The notes: generated by a model from the sequence alone, not told the origin. DNA of 8,704 nt from Akkermansiaceae bacterium (GCA_903909905.1 CAIVXP010000019.1:1-8704); one strand, 5' to 3'; shown: positions 1-7,382, numbered from the stretch's first letter. Numbers and translations: made by a program.

Positions 1-817
1 CGATTTTGCGGCCGATCTCTTTCTGGGCGCCGGCGCCTCCAACGGCGAAAGCAATCGTCAGCTTTCGGTCATTCCTGAAGACACAATTTTCCTTACCGAG
101 GAAAAATTCCACATTACGACCATGGCGCGCACGAAATTTCCCCATGGGATCGAGATGAAAAAGCCGCTGACCCAGATCTCGCTTGAGCACAGACAAATTT
201 TCGTCACCAAGAAGGCCGGTGGGTAGCGGAAAACCGGTGAGATGAATTCTTTCCTCCGGCACCCCGTAGGCCTTTAGGCGGTGAGCCGCTTTGCCGCAGG
301 GCGCAAAGTATTCCACCCGGCTTTCCCATGGGTTTTTCGCAACCCAGACTCGGTTGATGTCCGCATCGCAGATGATGCAATAGACCCGATTGAATCCCTT
401 CCTGTCCGCCGCAATTGCCGGGGCGTAAAAGGAAGTGATGATGGGGATTTTTTTTTCCGAAGTAATTTCAAGCATGCCCTTGCACAGGCCTTTGTCGATC
501 TGTGACTCGAGCATATTGACCTGAAATGTGGCGCTGGAAAGATTCCGCATGGGATAGATCGACGGAATCTTCAGCATTGAATCGAGCAGCGAGAATACTG
601 GAGGACCAATGATCGGAATGCCCTTGGCACGCGAAAAAAATTCGTAAACACCCAACAGGTTCCGCCACAACTTGCGCTCTGCTTGTGAGATCCTGCCGCC
701 CGATCCGACGGTGATAATTTCCTCCTCGGCGAGATGCTTCAGCGGATAGATAGCGCGCTGGTGACCATAGCCCATATCCGCCGATACAAGCCAGGCCTTA
801 TGTGTGGAATCATTCAT
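1..817 (-). CDS. GT-B fold glycosyltransferase-like protein, C-terminal part outside the window
   Basis: The frame is open for 272 codons from ATG at 817 to the left edge, where the gene is cut off. An in-frame TGA at 826-824 lies just upstream, so this ATG is the only normal start; no clear Shine-Dalgarno site precedes it. Seen: an N-terminal glycine/histidine loop ADMGYGHQRA (residues 13-22) after a short beta strand; DADINRVWV (151-159); the segment YGVPEERIHLTGFP (184-197); and a glycine-rich GGAGAQKEIG (260-269) after a hydrophobic strand. This order resembles the MurG / monogalactosyldiacylglycerol synthase type of GT-B enzymes, in which the N-terminal domain binds the acceptor and the second glycine-rich loop opens the nucleotide-sugar domain. 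There is no signal peptide, so a cytoplasmic or membrane-associated enzyme acting on a lipid or envelope acceptor is inferred. It lies 100 bases downstream of tilS on the same strand. The exact substrate cannot be told; an epimerase-like or inactive GT-B protein is an alternative. Confidence 0.6.
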   Translation of the reverse strand, partial: MNDSTHKAWLVSADMGYGHQRAIYPLKHLAEEEIITVGSGGRISQAERKLWRNLLGVYEFFSRAKGIPIIGPPVFSLLDSMLKIPSIYPMRNLSSATFQVNMLESQIDKGLCKGMLEITSEKKIPIITSFYAPAIAADRKGFNRVYCIICDADINRVWVAKNPWESRVEYFAPCGKAAHRLKAYGVPEERIHLTGFPLPTGLLGDENLSVLKRDLGQRLFHLDPMGKFRARHGRNVEFFLGKENCVFRNDRKLTIAFAVGGAGAQKEIGRKI

Positions 818-832
818 CGGAATTCATTGGAT

Positions 833-846
833 TCAGCGATCGCTGA
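833..846. repeat. Perfect 14-bp palindrome, possible operator
   Basis: TCAGCGATCGCTGA is identical to its own reverse complement. It ends 16 bases upstream of the ATG at 817 of the glycosyltransferase-like gene. Further TCAGCGA-like half-sites lie at 855-861 (TCAGCAA, plus strand) and 883-889 (minus strand). The position and symmetry would suit a repressor site, but no regulator is known and a chance palindrome is possible. Confidence 0.35.
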
Positions 847-850
847 CGCG

Positions 851-893
851 AAAATCAGCAAGACCAAACATTGATATCGACGTCGCTGATTTT
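851..893 (-). terminator. Inverted repeat between tilS and the next gene, weak terminator candidate
   Basis: AAAATCAGC (851-859) and GCTGATTTT (885-893) are perfect 9-bp inverted arms around a 25-base loop. They start 25 bases after the tilS stop codon. The second arm ends in TTTT on the minus strand, giving the outline of an intrinsic terminator, but the stem is AT-rich, the loop is long and the T run lies inside the stem. It could instead be part of a regulatory half-site cluster. Confidence 0.25.
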
Positions 894-917
894 TATCGAG
901 CGATTTTTGGAATTCCC

Positions 918-1871
918 CTACTCCACCCACATTCTGCCTTCTTTGCGGCGGAGGCGTTTGCTGCCGGGAAGATTGAACGCCGCGCTGCCGCCGGGTTCGA
1001 GCATGGCGAGGGCTTGATCGATCATGCGGCGGTCGATGTTGCTGATGCCGGCGGCGCTGAGAAATCTTCGCAGCGCGGCGCGTTGCAGGGTCGGGCCAAG
1101 TTTTTTGAGCGTAGGCAAGTGAAGCCGGCCTTGCGGATCGAGCAAGTTGACGCCGTTGAGTTGCTCGTAAATAGCGCTCTCACATTCGCTGAAATCCGCC
1201 GCCGCGCGGACGAAGGCAGCAACCGCATCGCGGCCGGAAATTTCATTCATCAATGGAAACACCTCGTTTCGCAGGCGGTTGCGCACCGCGACCGGTTCGC
1301 TGTTGCTCGCGTCTTCGCGCCAGGCATGTCCGAGCTCTTGCAACCACGCCACCAACTCCGCATGACGCAGCGCGAGCAAGGGCCGATGCAATTCAAGCGT
1401 GCGGCGGTCGGGCAACACGATCTTTTGCACCTCGCGCATGCCTTTGAGCCCATGGGATCCGCGCAGCAAATTCCACAGCACCGTCTCCGCCTGGTCATCT
1501 GCATGATGCGCCAGCAGCACCTTGCGGCAGCGATGCTTTTGGGCACAGTCGGCGAAAAACGCATGCCTTGCATGACGCGCGGCGGTTTCCATTGACTCGC
1601 CGGATTCTTTCATCCGCTGGCGGATGTCGCTGCGGCCAATCTCACATTTAAGCCCAAGTTTTTCGGCAAGTTTTTCGACAAAGCGCGCATCGGAGCTGGA
1701 AGCCTTGCCTCGCAGTTGATGGTCGAGGTGGCAGACGACCATGTTTTGAAATCCCGCATCAACCAGCAAGTGAAGCATCGCCACCGAATCCGCACCACCG
1801 GAAACACCGATCAGATAACGCATGCGCCGCGAAGCATGAGTGAGCCAGGGAACCCTTGAGGAAACATTCAC
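918..1871 (-). CDS. tilS: tRNA(Ile)-lysidine synthase TilS
   Basis: TilS uses ATP to attach lysine to C34 of the CAU-anticodon tRNA-Ile, so that it reads AUA and is charged with isoleucine; it acts in the cytoplasm. With a GTG start at 1871 the protein has 317 residues. Seen: the PP-loop ATP-binding motif SGGADS (residues 24-29), CHLDHQLRG (47-55), and AHHADDQAET (121-130) followed by LLRGSHGLKGM, all signatures of the N-terminal N-type ATPase domain. A helical substrate-binding part follows. The protein ends soon after it, so the extra C-terminal domain of the E. coli form is absent or reduced, as in many bacteria. The frame stays open upstream through the tRNA-Phe gene, so a start there is artefactual. 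GTG 1871 leaves the usual helix before the PP-loop; ATG at 1823 (301 residues) is the alternative. Neither start has a clear ribosome binding site. The gene begins 35 bases after the tRNA and may share its transcript. Confidence 0.92.
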   Translation of the reverse strand: MNVSSRVPWLTHASRRMRYLIGVSGGADSVAMLHLLVDAGFQNMVVCHLDHQLRGKASSSDARFVEKLAEKLGLKCEIGRSDIRQRMKESGESMETAARHARHAFFADCAQKHRCRKVLLAHHADDQAETVLWNLLRGSHGLKGMREVQKIVLPDRRTLELHRPLLALRHAELVAWLQELGHAWREDASNSEPVAVRNRLRNEVFPLMNEISGRDAVAAFVRAAADFSECESAIYEQLNGVNLLDPQGRLHLPTLKKLGPTLQRAALRRFLSAAGISNIDRRMIDQALAMLEPGGSAAFNLPGSKRLRRKEGRMWVE

Positions 1872-1906
1872 ACTGCGGGGAAATATGCAGGAAATTGAGG
1901 GATAGG

Positions 1907-1982
1907 TGGTGGCTCGAGCCGGGATCGAACCAGCGACACGCGGATTTTCAATCCGCTGCTCTACCAACTGAGCTATCGAGCC
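1907..1982 (-). tRNA. tRNA-Phe (anticodon GAA), CCA encoded
   Basis: All four arms can be drawn by hand. The acceptor stem GGCTCGA pairs perfectly with TCGAGCC. The D stem is GCTC/GAGC around AGTTGGTA. The anticodon stem GCGGA/TCCGC encloses loop TTGAAAA with anticodon GAA. The variable loop is GTGTC. The T stem GCTGG/CCGGC has one G-T pair around TTCGATC. Discriminator A (1910) is followed by an encoded CCA (1909-1907), 76 bases in all. A good promoter lies just upstream, and tilS follows with no evident terminator between them. Confidence 0.97.
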
Positions 1983-2008
1983 ATTCACTCCCTTGCGGGC
2001 GAGCGGAA

Positions 2009-2037
2009 ATTTAAGTGGGCGCGCCGGATTTTGACAA
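2009..2037 (-). promoter_or_regulatory. Sigma-70-type promoter for tRNA-Phe (and perhaps tilS)
   Basis: On the minus strand TTGTCA (2037-2032) and TTAAAT (2014-2009) are separated by exactly 17 bases. They match the -35 consensus at five of six positions and the -10 consensus at four of six. Transcription would begin near 2002, about 20 bases before the mature tRNA 5' end at 1982, which suits RNase P processing. Confidence 0.6.
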
Positions 2038-2039
2038 CA

Positions 2040-2066
2040 CGAAAATGACGGAGTGGCGGATTTTCG
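2040..2066 (-). terminator. Weak hairpin downstream of ftsK
   Basis: CGAAAAT (2040-2046) and ATTTTCG (2060-2066) are 7-bp inverted arms around 13 bases. They lie 22-48 bases after the ftsK stop and just before the tRNA promoter. The stem is AT-rich and no T tract follows it, so a role in ending ftsK transcription is only a possibility. An overlapping GGCG/CGCC mini-stem (2055-2058 / 2065-2068) is an alternative fold. Confidence 0.2.
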
Positions 2067-2087
2067 CCTAACACCGAGCAAGGCCGG

Positions 2088-4547
2088 TCATTTCAGGTAG
2101 ACCTCGCGGGCCTTGGCCCCCTCACCCGGTCCGACGATGCCGCGTTGCTCGAGGATGTCGACCATCCGCGCCGCGCGTGTGTAACCGAGACGCAGGCGGC
2201 GCTGAAGCAGCGAGGTGCTGGCCTTCTGCTCCTGCCGCACGACCTCGATGCATTTCATGATCAATTCCTCATCGGCGTCCGAGACTTCTTCTTCGTCCTC
2301 ATTGTCGGCGCTGTTGATCGATGCCTGAATGTCGGTCTCAAACTTCGGCGCACCCTGCGCTGCGCAGTGATCGATGATGCGTTCAACTTCGGCATCGGTG
2401 ACGAATGCCCCCTGCGAGCGCTCGAGCTTGGCCGAACCCGGCGGCAGATAAAGCATGTCGCCCTTGCCGACGAGTTTCTCCGCACCCTTCGTGTCAAGGA
2501 TCACGCGCGAGTCGAGCTGCGACGAAACTTGGAACGCGATGCGCGAGGGAATGTTCGCCTTGATGATGCCGGTGACCACATCCGCGCGCGGTGTTTGCGT
2601 CGCAATGATCAAATGAATGCCGGCCGCACGGGCCTTTTGCGCGATGCGCGCGATGCACATTTCGACGTCCGCCGGAGCGGTCTGCATGAGGTCGGCCAAC
2701 TCGTCGATGAGCACCACGATATATGGGAAACGATCGGGAATTTTCTCCTCTTCGATCTCCATTTCCTCTTCATCCTCCTCGGGCATCAGGTCGCCGGACT
2801 CGAGTGCCGAGGCAATTTCCTCGATTGCCTCTTCGTCGACTTCCTCCTCCTCTTCCTCCGCATCGAATTGCAGTTCCTGCTCGACCGGCACCGTCTTGTC
2901 CGGCCGCACGCGGTTGTTAAATCCATCGAAATTGCGAACCCCTTCCTTGGCAAAGATCCGGTAGCGTTTCTCCATTTCGTTCACCACCCACTTGAGCGCG
3001 GCGACAGTTTTTTTCGGGTCGGTCACCACCGGCACGACGAGGTGCGGGAGGCGGTTGTACATCTGCATTTCGACGACCTTCGGGTCGACCATGATGAAGC
3101 GCAGTTCGTCGGGGCCGAATTTGAAAAGCATCGAGGCAATGATCGAGTTGATGCACACCGACTTGCCCGAGCCGGTCGCGCCCGCGACGAGCAAGTGCGG
3201 CATGGCCGCCAAATCGCCGATGACCGCGCGGCCATAGACATCCTTGCCGAGCGCCAGCGGGATTTTCTTCTTCGCGGAGCGAAACTCCGGATCGTGCAGC
3301 AACTCGCGCAGCGGCACGGCGATCTTCTGGCTGTTGGCGATTTCGATGCCGACCGTGTCCTTGCCAGGGATCGGCGCAAGGATGTTGATGCGTTCCGCGC
3401 GGGTGGCGCGTGCGAGATCGGCCTCGAGCTGCGAAATCCTCGAAACGCGCAAACCGGTCGAAGGGTAAATTTCGTAACGCGTGATCGTTGGGCCCCGCGT
3501 GATGTCGCCCGCGGTGACATCAATCCCGAAAGCCTTGAGCGTGTCGATGATGACCCGTTGTGTCTCAATCAACTCTTCGCGATTGGTCTCCGGCGCATCT
3601 TCCGTTTCGATCGCATCGAGCATATCAAAGCCCGGCAGCTCGTAGTTTTCGAATCCGCTGACTGATAGAAACTGGTGTGAGGGCTTCTTGCGTTCGAAGG
3701 GTTTGGTGCCCGGCAGCAAAGGCTCGTTGGCACGGCGCTGCGAGGCATCGATGATCTGCGGTGTTGGGGTTTCGCGCAGCGGCAACATCGGCTGCCTCGC
3801 TTCTTCCTCCGCTTTCTCGGCTGCTTTTTGGGCTTCCCTATCCTTGCGTCGCTGCTCGCGTTGACGCTCGCGTTCGGAAATGAACTCCGCCTCCTTCGCC
3901 GCAATTCCTTCGGCCTCTTCCCGCCTTTCGCGCCATTCACCGAATTTCCCCCCCGCGGCGATGATGCATGATTTCGCAAATGCCACCGGCTGCTGACCGG
4001 TGATCAATATCATCGCTACCAGATACGCCGCGCCCGTAATGATCAATGTCCCCGTGCGGCCAAGCAGGCCGATCATCACAAATCCGCCCAGACCATTTCC
4101 CACCACGCCACCGGGGCCTGGCAAATTGCACCGCTCGGCCCAACCGGTGAAAAACCAATCGGCCGCATCGAGAAAAATCGCGCCACTCAGCAACAACACT
4201 GCAAAGCCGATCAATGGCCGCGGCCACAAGCGACCGTCGAGCGCGAGCTTGATGATACCAAACCAGATCAAGCCCACCGACACGATCGCCGCTGCTGCTC
4301 CAAAGAGCAGGATCTGCAGAAATCCAAGAATACCGCCGACCGGGCCAATGAGGTTTTCCCCATTCGCGCCCGACTTCGATGCAAAGGCTTCGAGAAAACC
4401 CCACCGGGGCAAGTCCGCCGGACTGTAGCGCACCAAAGAAAGCAGCATCAGCAAACCGACCGCGATCAGAATGATCCCCACCACTTCGTTCGACCAGCGG
4501 GATGCCTCGTCCGCCACCCCGCGTTTTCTGTTGTCTTTTGCTGCCAT
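2088..4547 (-). CDS. ftsK: DNA translocase FtsK/SpoIIIE
   Basis: FtsK is a membrane-anchored hexameric ATPase that pumps chromosomal DNA through the division septum and, in many bacteria, activates XerCD recombination at dif. From ATG at 4547 the protein has 819 residues, normal for a short-linker FtsK. Seen in order: an N-terminal membrane region with hydrophobic segments near 21-39, 69-93, 112-130 and 154-183; a charged, probably coiled segment rich in E, R, K and A near 203-258; a linker; the motor with Walker A GATGSGKS (456-463) and Walker B VVLIDELADL (611-620, D615 and E616); the conserved TQTPRADVVTG stretch; and a C-terminal gamma winged helix (about 759-819) with LGYTRAARMVDILEQRGIVGP, which in relatives reads KOPS-type sequences. 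Between Walker A and B lies a very acidic insert, residues 562-601. The frame opens earlier at a TTG (4595), but that codon overlaps a likely -35 box, so ATG 4547 is preferred; no Shine-Dalgarno site is seen. The next gene upstream is divergent. Confidence 0.96.
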   Translation of the reverse strand: MAAKDNRKRGVADEASRWSNEVVGIILIAVGLLMLLSLVRYSPADLPRWGFLEAFASKSGANGENLIGPVGGILGFLQILLFGAAAAIVSVGLIWFGIIKLALDGRLWPRPLIGFAVLLLSGAIFLDAADWFFTGWAERCNLPGPGGVVGNGLGGFVMIGLLGRTGTLIITGAAYLVAMILITGQQPVAFAKSCIIAAGGKFGEWRERREEAEGIAAKEAEFISERERQREQRRKDREAQKAAEKAEEEARQPMLPLRETPTPQIIDASQRRANEPLLPGTKPFERKKPSHQFLSVSGFENYELPGFDMLDAIETEDAPETNREELIETQRVIIDTLKAFGIDVTAGDITRGPTITRYEIYPSTGLRVSRISQLEADLARATRAERINILAPIPGKDTVGIEIANSQKIAVPLRELLHDPEFRSAKKKIPLALGKDVYGRAVIGDLAAMPHLLVAGATGSGKSVCINSIIASMLFKFGPDELRFIMVDPKVVEMQMYNRLPHLVVPVVTDPKKTVAALKWVVNEMEKRYRIFAKEGVRNFDGFNNRVRPDKTVPVEQELQFDAEEEEEEVDEEAIEEIASALESGDLMPEEDEEEMEIEEEKIPDRFPYIVVLIDELADLMQTAPADVEMCIARIAQKARAAGIHLIIATQTPRADVVTGIIKANIPSRIAFQVSSQLDSRVILDTKGAEKLVGKGDMLYLPPGSAKLERSQGAFVTDAEVERIIDHCAAQGAPKFETDIQASINSADNEDEEEVSDADEELIMKCIEVVRQEQKASTSLLQRRLRLGYTRAARMVDILEQRGIVGPGEGAKAREVYLK

Positions 4548-4565
4548 GATCGATTGGTTGAACGA

Positions 4566-4595
4566 ATTTAAGCCATTCCGCAGCCAACTCGGCAA
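4566..4595 (-). promoter_or_regulatory. Candidate ftsK promoter
   Basis: On the minus strand TTGCCG (4595-4590) and TTAAAT (4571-4566) are 18 bases apart. The -10 hexamer is identical to the one before tRNA-Phe. A start near 4559 would give a leader of only about a dozen bases before ATG 4547, in keeping with the missing Shine-Dalgarno site. The spacing is one base off ideal and the -35 box is imperfect. Confidence 0.35.
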
Positions 4596-4720
4596 GATCG
4601 ATTTCTGTAAGCTGAAATTCAGGATTTCCTAATCAATTTCGGCTCACGACCGATTTTTTCAGGCCTTTGGCCACTCTCCCCCCGATTGTCACTTTCCCAA
4701 GAGACCATCTGAGCGTAGAA

Positions 4721-5674
4721 ATGATCATGCGTTACGCCCTGGCTGCCTTGTTGTCGATTCTCACTGCCGGACTTGCCTCGGCGCAGCGTGCAGTCTCACC
4801 ACCGAGCCCGGTACGGCTGCCGATATCAACGGTGTTCAAGGGTGAATCGAAATTTTACGCCCTCGTCGCCAAGGCCGAGAGGGAAAATTGGCGAAGCCTG
4901 CCGCTCGGTGAGCGCACCGTGCGCGTCGCACGAGAAATGGTTGGCACGCCTTATGTGAACTACACGCTCGAGGTCGACGACAAAACCGAATCGCCGGTCG
5001 TGAACCTCAAGGCGATGGATTGCTGGACCTATTACGAAAATGCCCTCGGGTTTGCGCGCATGCTCCATCACCAGCCCCCACCCTACAAGCCTGCCCACCT
5101 GCTGCACATGATCGAGATCGAACGCTATCGCAATGGCGTTTGCACCGGATGCTACCTCAGCCGCATGCATCACCTCGAGGAGGTGTTTTACGACAACCAA
5201 AAGCGAGGCTACGCCACCAACATCACCCCCCGCCTGCCAGGTGCCGTTCGTGTTCAAAGGGAAATCCGCGAGATGACCGTGCAGTGGAAAAACTACCGCT
5301 ACCTGAGCGCCAATCCCTCACTCATCGAACCCATGGGACAAATCGAGTCTCAAGTTTCGCGCCTACCAGTCTATCATCTTCCAAAATCCAAGGTGAGAGC
5401 CGCCGAAGCCTACCTCCAAAATGGTGATGTCTGCGCCATCACGACACACGGACCCTTCGGCTACACCTCGCACGTCGGGCTGATCATGCGCATGAACAAT
5501 CGCGCCTATTTCGCCCATGCCACCTCCGATCGTGACAAAGGCCGCATGACCATCATCGACCGCCCTATCACCGATTACCTCAACAGCACCGCAAAGCACG
5601 CCGGCATCGTCGTCAGCCGCCCGAAAGATTTACCCCCCTCGCCGCTGTGGAGGCAATCGGTAGTCACACGCTGA
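4721..5674 (+). CDS. Secreted DUF1460-type (NlpC/P60-like) cysteine amidase/peptidase
   Basis: The protein has 317 residues and resembles the DUF1460 family, described as papain-like amidases that act on peptidoglycan-type N-acetylmuramoyl-L-alanine or related bonds. Seen: a signal peptide in residues 1-21 (MIMR, a hydrophobic core, then ASA before Gln22), so the product is exported to the periplasm or outer surface. The likely catalytic Cys101 is in MDCWTYYENAL, and the likely catalytic His251 is in TSHVGLIMRM. The family-like stretch ERYRNGVCTGCYLSRMHHLEEVF lies between them, with a Cys-x-x-Cys that could form a disulfide. GDVCAITTHG before the His is the usual core strand. The frame opens at a TTG (4667), but ATG 4721 gives a clean signal peptide; ATG 4727 is nearly equivalent. 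It is the only plus-strand gene here: divergent from ftsK with 173 bases between starts, and convergent with glgA. The substrate is inferred from the family. Confidence 0.8.
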   Translation: MIMRYALAALLSILTAGLASAQRAVSPPSPVRLPISTVFKGESKFYALVAKAERENWRSLPLGERTVRVAREMVGTPYVNYTLEVDDKTESPVVNLKAMDCWTYYENALGFARMLHHQPPPYKPAHLLHMIEIERYRNGVCTGCYLSRMHHLEEVFYDNQKRGYATNITPRLPGAVRVQREIREMTVQWKNYRYLSANPSLIEPMGQIESQVSRLPVYHLPKSKVRAAEAYLQNGDVCAITTHGPFGYTSHVGLIMRMNNRAYFAHATSDRDKGRMTIIDRPITDYLNSTAKHAGIVVSRPKDLPPSPLWRQSVVTR

Positions 5675-5816
5675 AAAAACTTCGCGGACCATCAAATCCA
5701 CGACTGAGCAAGAACGCAGCCATGGACAAAATATTCCGCTCTTTTCGAAGACCCGGCAAAGCCGCAAATTTCCCGCCCTAACCCCAACCACCATCTACAG
5801 ATTTGAACAAAATGCT

Positions 5817-7382
5817 CTAATCCTGTTTGCCTGCCGCAATGGCCTTGATGGCCTCACCGGACACGGTCTCAACCAGTGGTCTTTCAAGCATCAGTTCGTA
5901 AATGTCAATGTATCGCCGGGCCACCTCCTTGTGGCTGAACTCCTTGACGCTCTCGCGCATCACGCGGCTGATTTCACGAGCGCGTATGTCCGCCGGCAGG
6001 GCGTGAAATTCCATCGCCTGGTCAATCGCCCAACGCAAGCCGTCCGACCCGTAACAATCAAATCGGAAACCGTTGCCTGTTGAGCACTCTACATCGAGCA
6101 CACGCACGGTATCATACAGGCCTCCGGTCGAATGCACGACCGGCAACGAGCCATAAATCGGTGCAGTCATCTGAGGCAGGCCGCACGGCTCGAAGAGTGA
6201 CGGCATCAGCATGAAGTCCGATGCCGCATAACCCAGGCGCGAGAGACGCTCATCAAAATCAACCACGGCCACCCTCGTGTGCAGATTGAAGTCATTTGCG
6301 ATCTTGCGTATCCACTGCTGGTGAGGGCCGTTGGCAACAACCACAACCTGCAAGTTTTGTTTCCAGTAGTCCGAAACCACCGCATGCAGAATCTCGGTAA
6401 GCAATTGCGGACCCTTTTGGAACGGATCGAGCCTTGAGGGCCAGAAAAACATCGGCGCATCGACATCCTCCTCAAGTTGCAACTCACGCTGGAGAGCCAG
6501 CTTGTTTGCCCTCTTGCCCTCCATCACATCATCGGCCGTGAATCGCGCTACCAACGATTCATCGGTCGCCGGATGATAACTCGGATCAGGCGCGTTTAAA
6601 ATGCCCGCCGAACATCCCGCTTGGTACTTGTTGCGTAGCTCGTTGCGCACGGAGTCCGGCACCACCGAGTGCCAGCCTTCAACGATTTCCCACAGAAACC
6701 TCGGACTCACGGTATTGATGTAATGCGCGGCAAAAATCCCGGAGGCGAGCAGATCGACCGGCAAATATGATCGGGCATGATCATAATTTTGCGGGAGTCC
6801 GCAGAAAAACAGATTCATCCAGAATTCCGCCGCATCGATGCCGGATTCCTCAATGCGCGGAAGTGGCACTTCACGCGTGTGAATGTTGTGAACCGTGAAG
6901 AGACTCTTGATGCCGCGGCGCTTGGCCATCGCCGGAATCAGCGCCGTCATCCAGTCATTGCAGTGAATCAAATCCGGTCGCACCATTGGTACGATGTGGT
7001 TGATCACTTCGCGCTGGAACACGAGCGCGATGTCCATCGATTCGTCGGAGTAACCACTGTAAACTTGGTCGCGGTAATAAAAAATCCGATCCTCGGCCAA
7101 ATGGATATTCGATCCGGGAAGTACCTCATGGTATTTTCTCAACTCCTTTTCATGCAGCGAAAAAATGTCGCCCTGAAACATTCGCCGGTAGTTTGGCAAC
7201 GCGACATGCACATCCGCACCAAGTTCGAATAAGGCGGATACCAATGAGGCCGAAACATCTGCAAGCCCGCCGGCCTTTGCCGACATCCGCTGCGTCATAT
7301 TACCCATGCCCTGCGGGAGATAAGTAATCTCCGGGGTGACGATCAGGATGCGCGGTTTACTAGACTTTCGGCTTTTAGGCAT
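5817..7382 (-). CDS. glgA: Glycogen (starch) synthase, GT5 family
   Basis: GlgA elongates alpha-1,4-glucan by transferring glucose from a nucleotide sugar, normally ADP-glucose in bacteria, in the cytoplasm. The protein has 521 residues from ATG 7382. Seen: an N-terminal beta strand ILIVTPE; the KxGGL-type nucleotide-sugar loop KAGGLADV (from Lys36); LIHCNDWMTALIP, the usual acceptor-domain motif; FTVHNI; SRLDPFQKGP, in the place of the second-domain SRL-QKG motif; and SLFEPCGLPQM with the conserved Glu398, followed by YGSLPVVHSTGGLYDTV, the strongest GT5 signature. Compared with typical GlgA, about 15 extra residues lie between the first strand and Lys36. The frame extends upstream to 7451, but residues before ATG 7382 resemble no GlgA N-terminus and no Shine-Dalgarno site marks either start. 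The 142 bases to the convergent DUF1460 gene hold no convincing terminator. No other glycogen gene is in the window, so it may be expressed alone. Confidence 0.93.
   Translation of the reverse strand: MPKSRKSSKPRILIVTPEITYLPQGMGNMTQRMSAKAGGLADVSASLVSALFELGADVHVALPNYRRMFQGDIFSLHEKELRKYHEVLPGSNIHLAEDRIFYYRDQVYSGYSDESMDIALVFQREVINHIVPMVRPDLIHCNDWMTALIPAMAKRRGIKSLFTVHNIHTREVPLPRIEESGIDAAEFWMNLFFCGLPQNYDHARSYLPVDLLASGIFAAHYINTVSPRFLWEIVEGWHSVVPDSVRNELRNKYQAGCSAGILNAPDPSYHPATDESLVARFTADDVMEGKRANKLALQRELQLEEDVDAPMFFWPSRLDPFQKGPQLLTEILHAVVSDYWKQNLQVVVVANGPHQQWIRKIANDFNLHTRVAVVDFDERLSRLGYAASDFMLMPSLFEPCGLPQMTAPIYGSLPVVHSTGGLYDTVRVLDVECSTGNGFRFDCYGSDGLRWAIDQAMEFHALPADIRAREISRVMRESVKEFSHKEVARRYIDIYELMLERPLVETVSGEAIKAIAAGKQD

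Noticed and set aside
804..1595. A 263-codon open frame on the plus strand opposite tilS
   Set aside because: It covers the conserved tilS coding region in antisense, shows no family motif and has no promoter or ribosome binding site.
1907..1982. The tRNA-Phe gene as an integration site for a mobile element
   Set aside because: No integrase, no repeated tRNA 3' fragment and no change in gene content is seen on either side; both flanks are housekeeping genes.
1872..2081. An N-terminal extension of TilS by about 70 residues
   Set aside because: This stretch translates the tRNA-Phe gene and its promoter (the tell-tale GSIAQLVEQ and AGSIPARATT segments), so it is not protein coding.
2745..2864. 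A Ser-rich low-complexity small protein on the plus strand (within 2617-2964)
   Set aside because: The Ser runs are the complement of the Glu/Asp codons in the acidic FtsK insert; no independent gene is supported.
2145..3665. A 506-codon open frame on the plus strand opposite ftsK
   Set aside because: It lies wholly inside ftsK on the other strand, has a skewed Arg/His/Asp-rich composition and no recognisable domain. It is the expected by-product of codon bias in a long GC-rich gene.
4661..4671. GGCC-TTT-GGCC inverted repeat between ftsK and the DUF1460 gene
   Set aside because: The four-base arms are too short to distinguish from chance, and there is no matching second site nearby.
5675..5816. 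A bidirectional terminator between the DUF1460 gene and glgA
   Set aside because: Only very short inverted repeats such as CGGC-AAA-GCCG are present and none is followed by a T tract in either direction.
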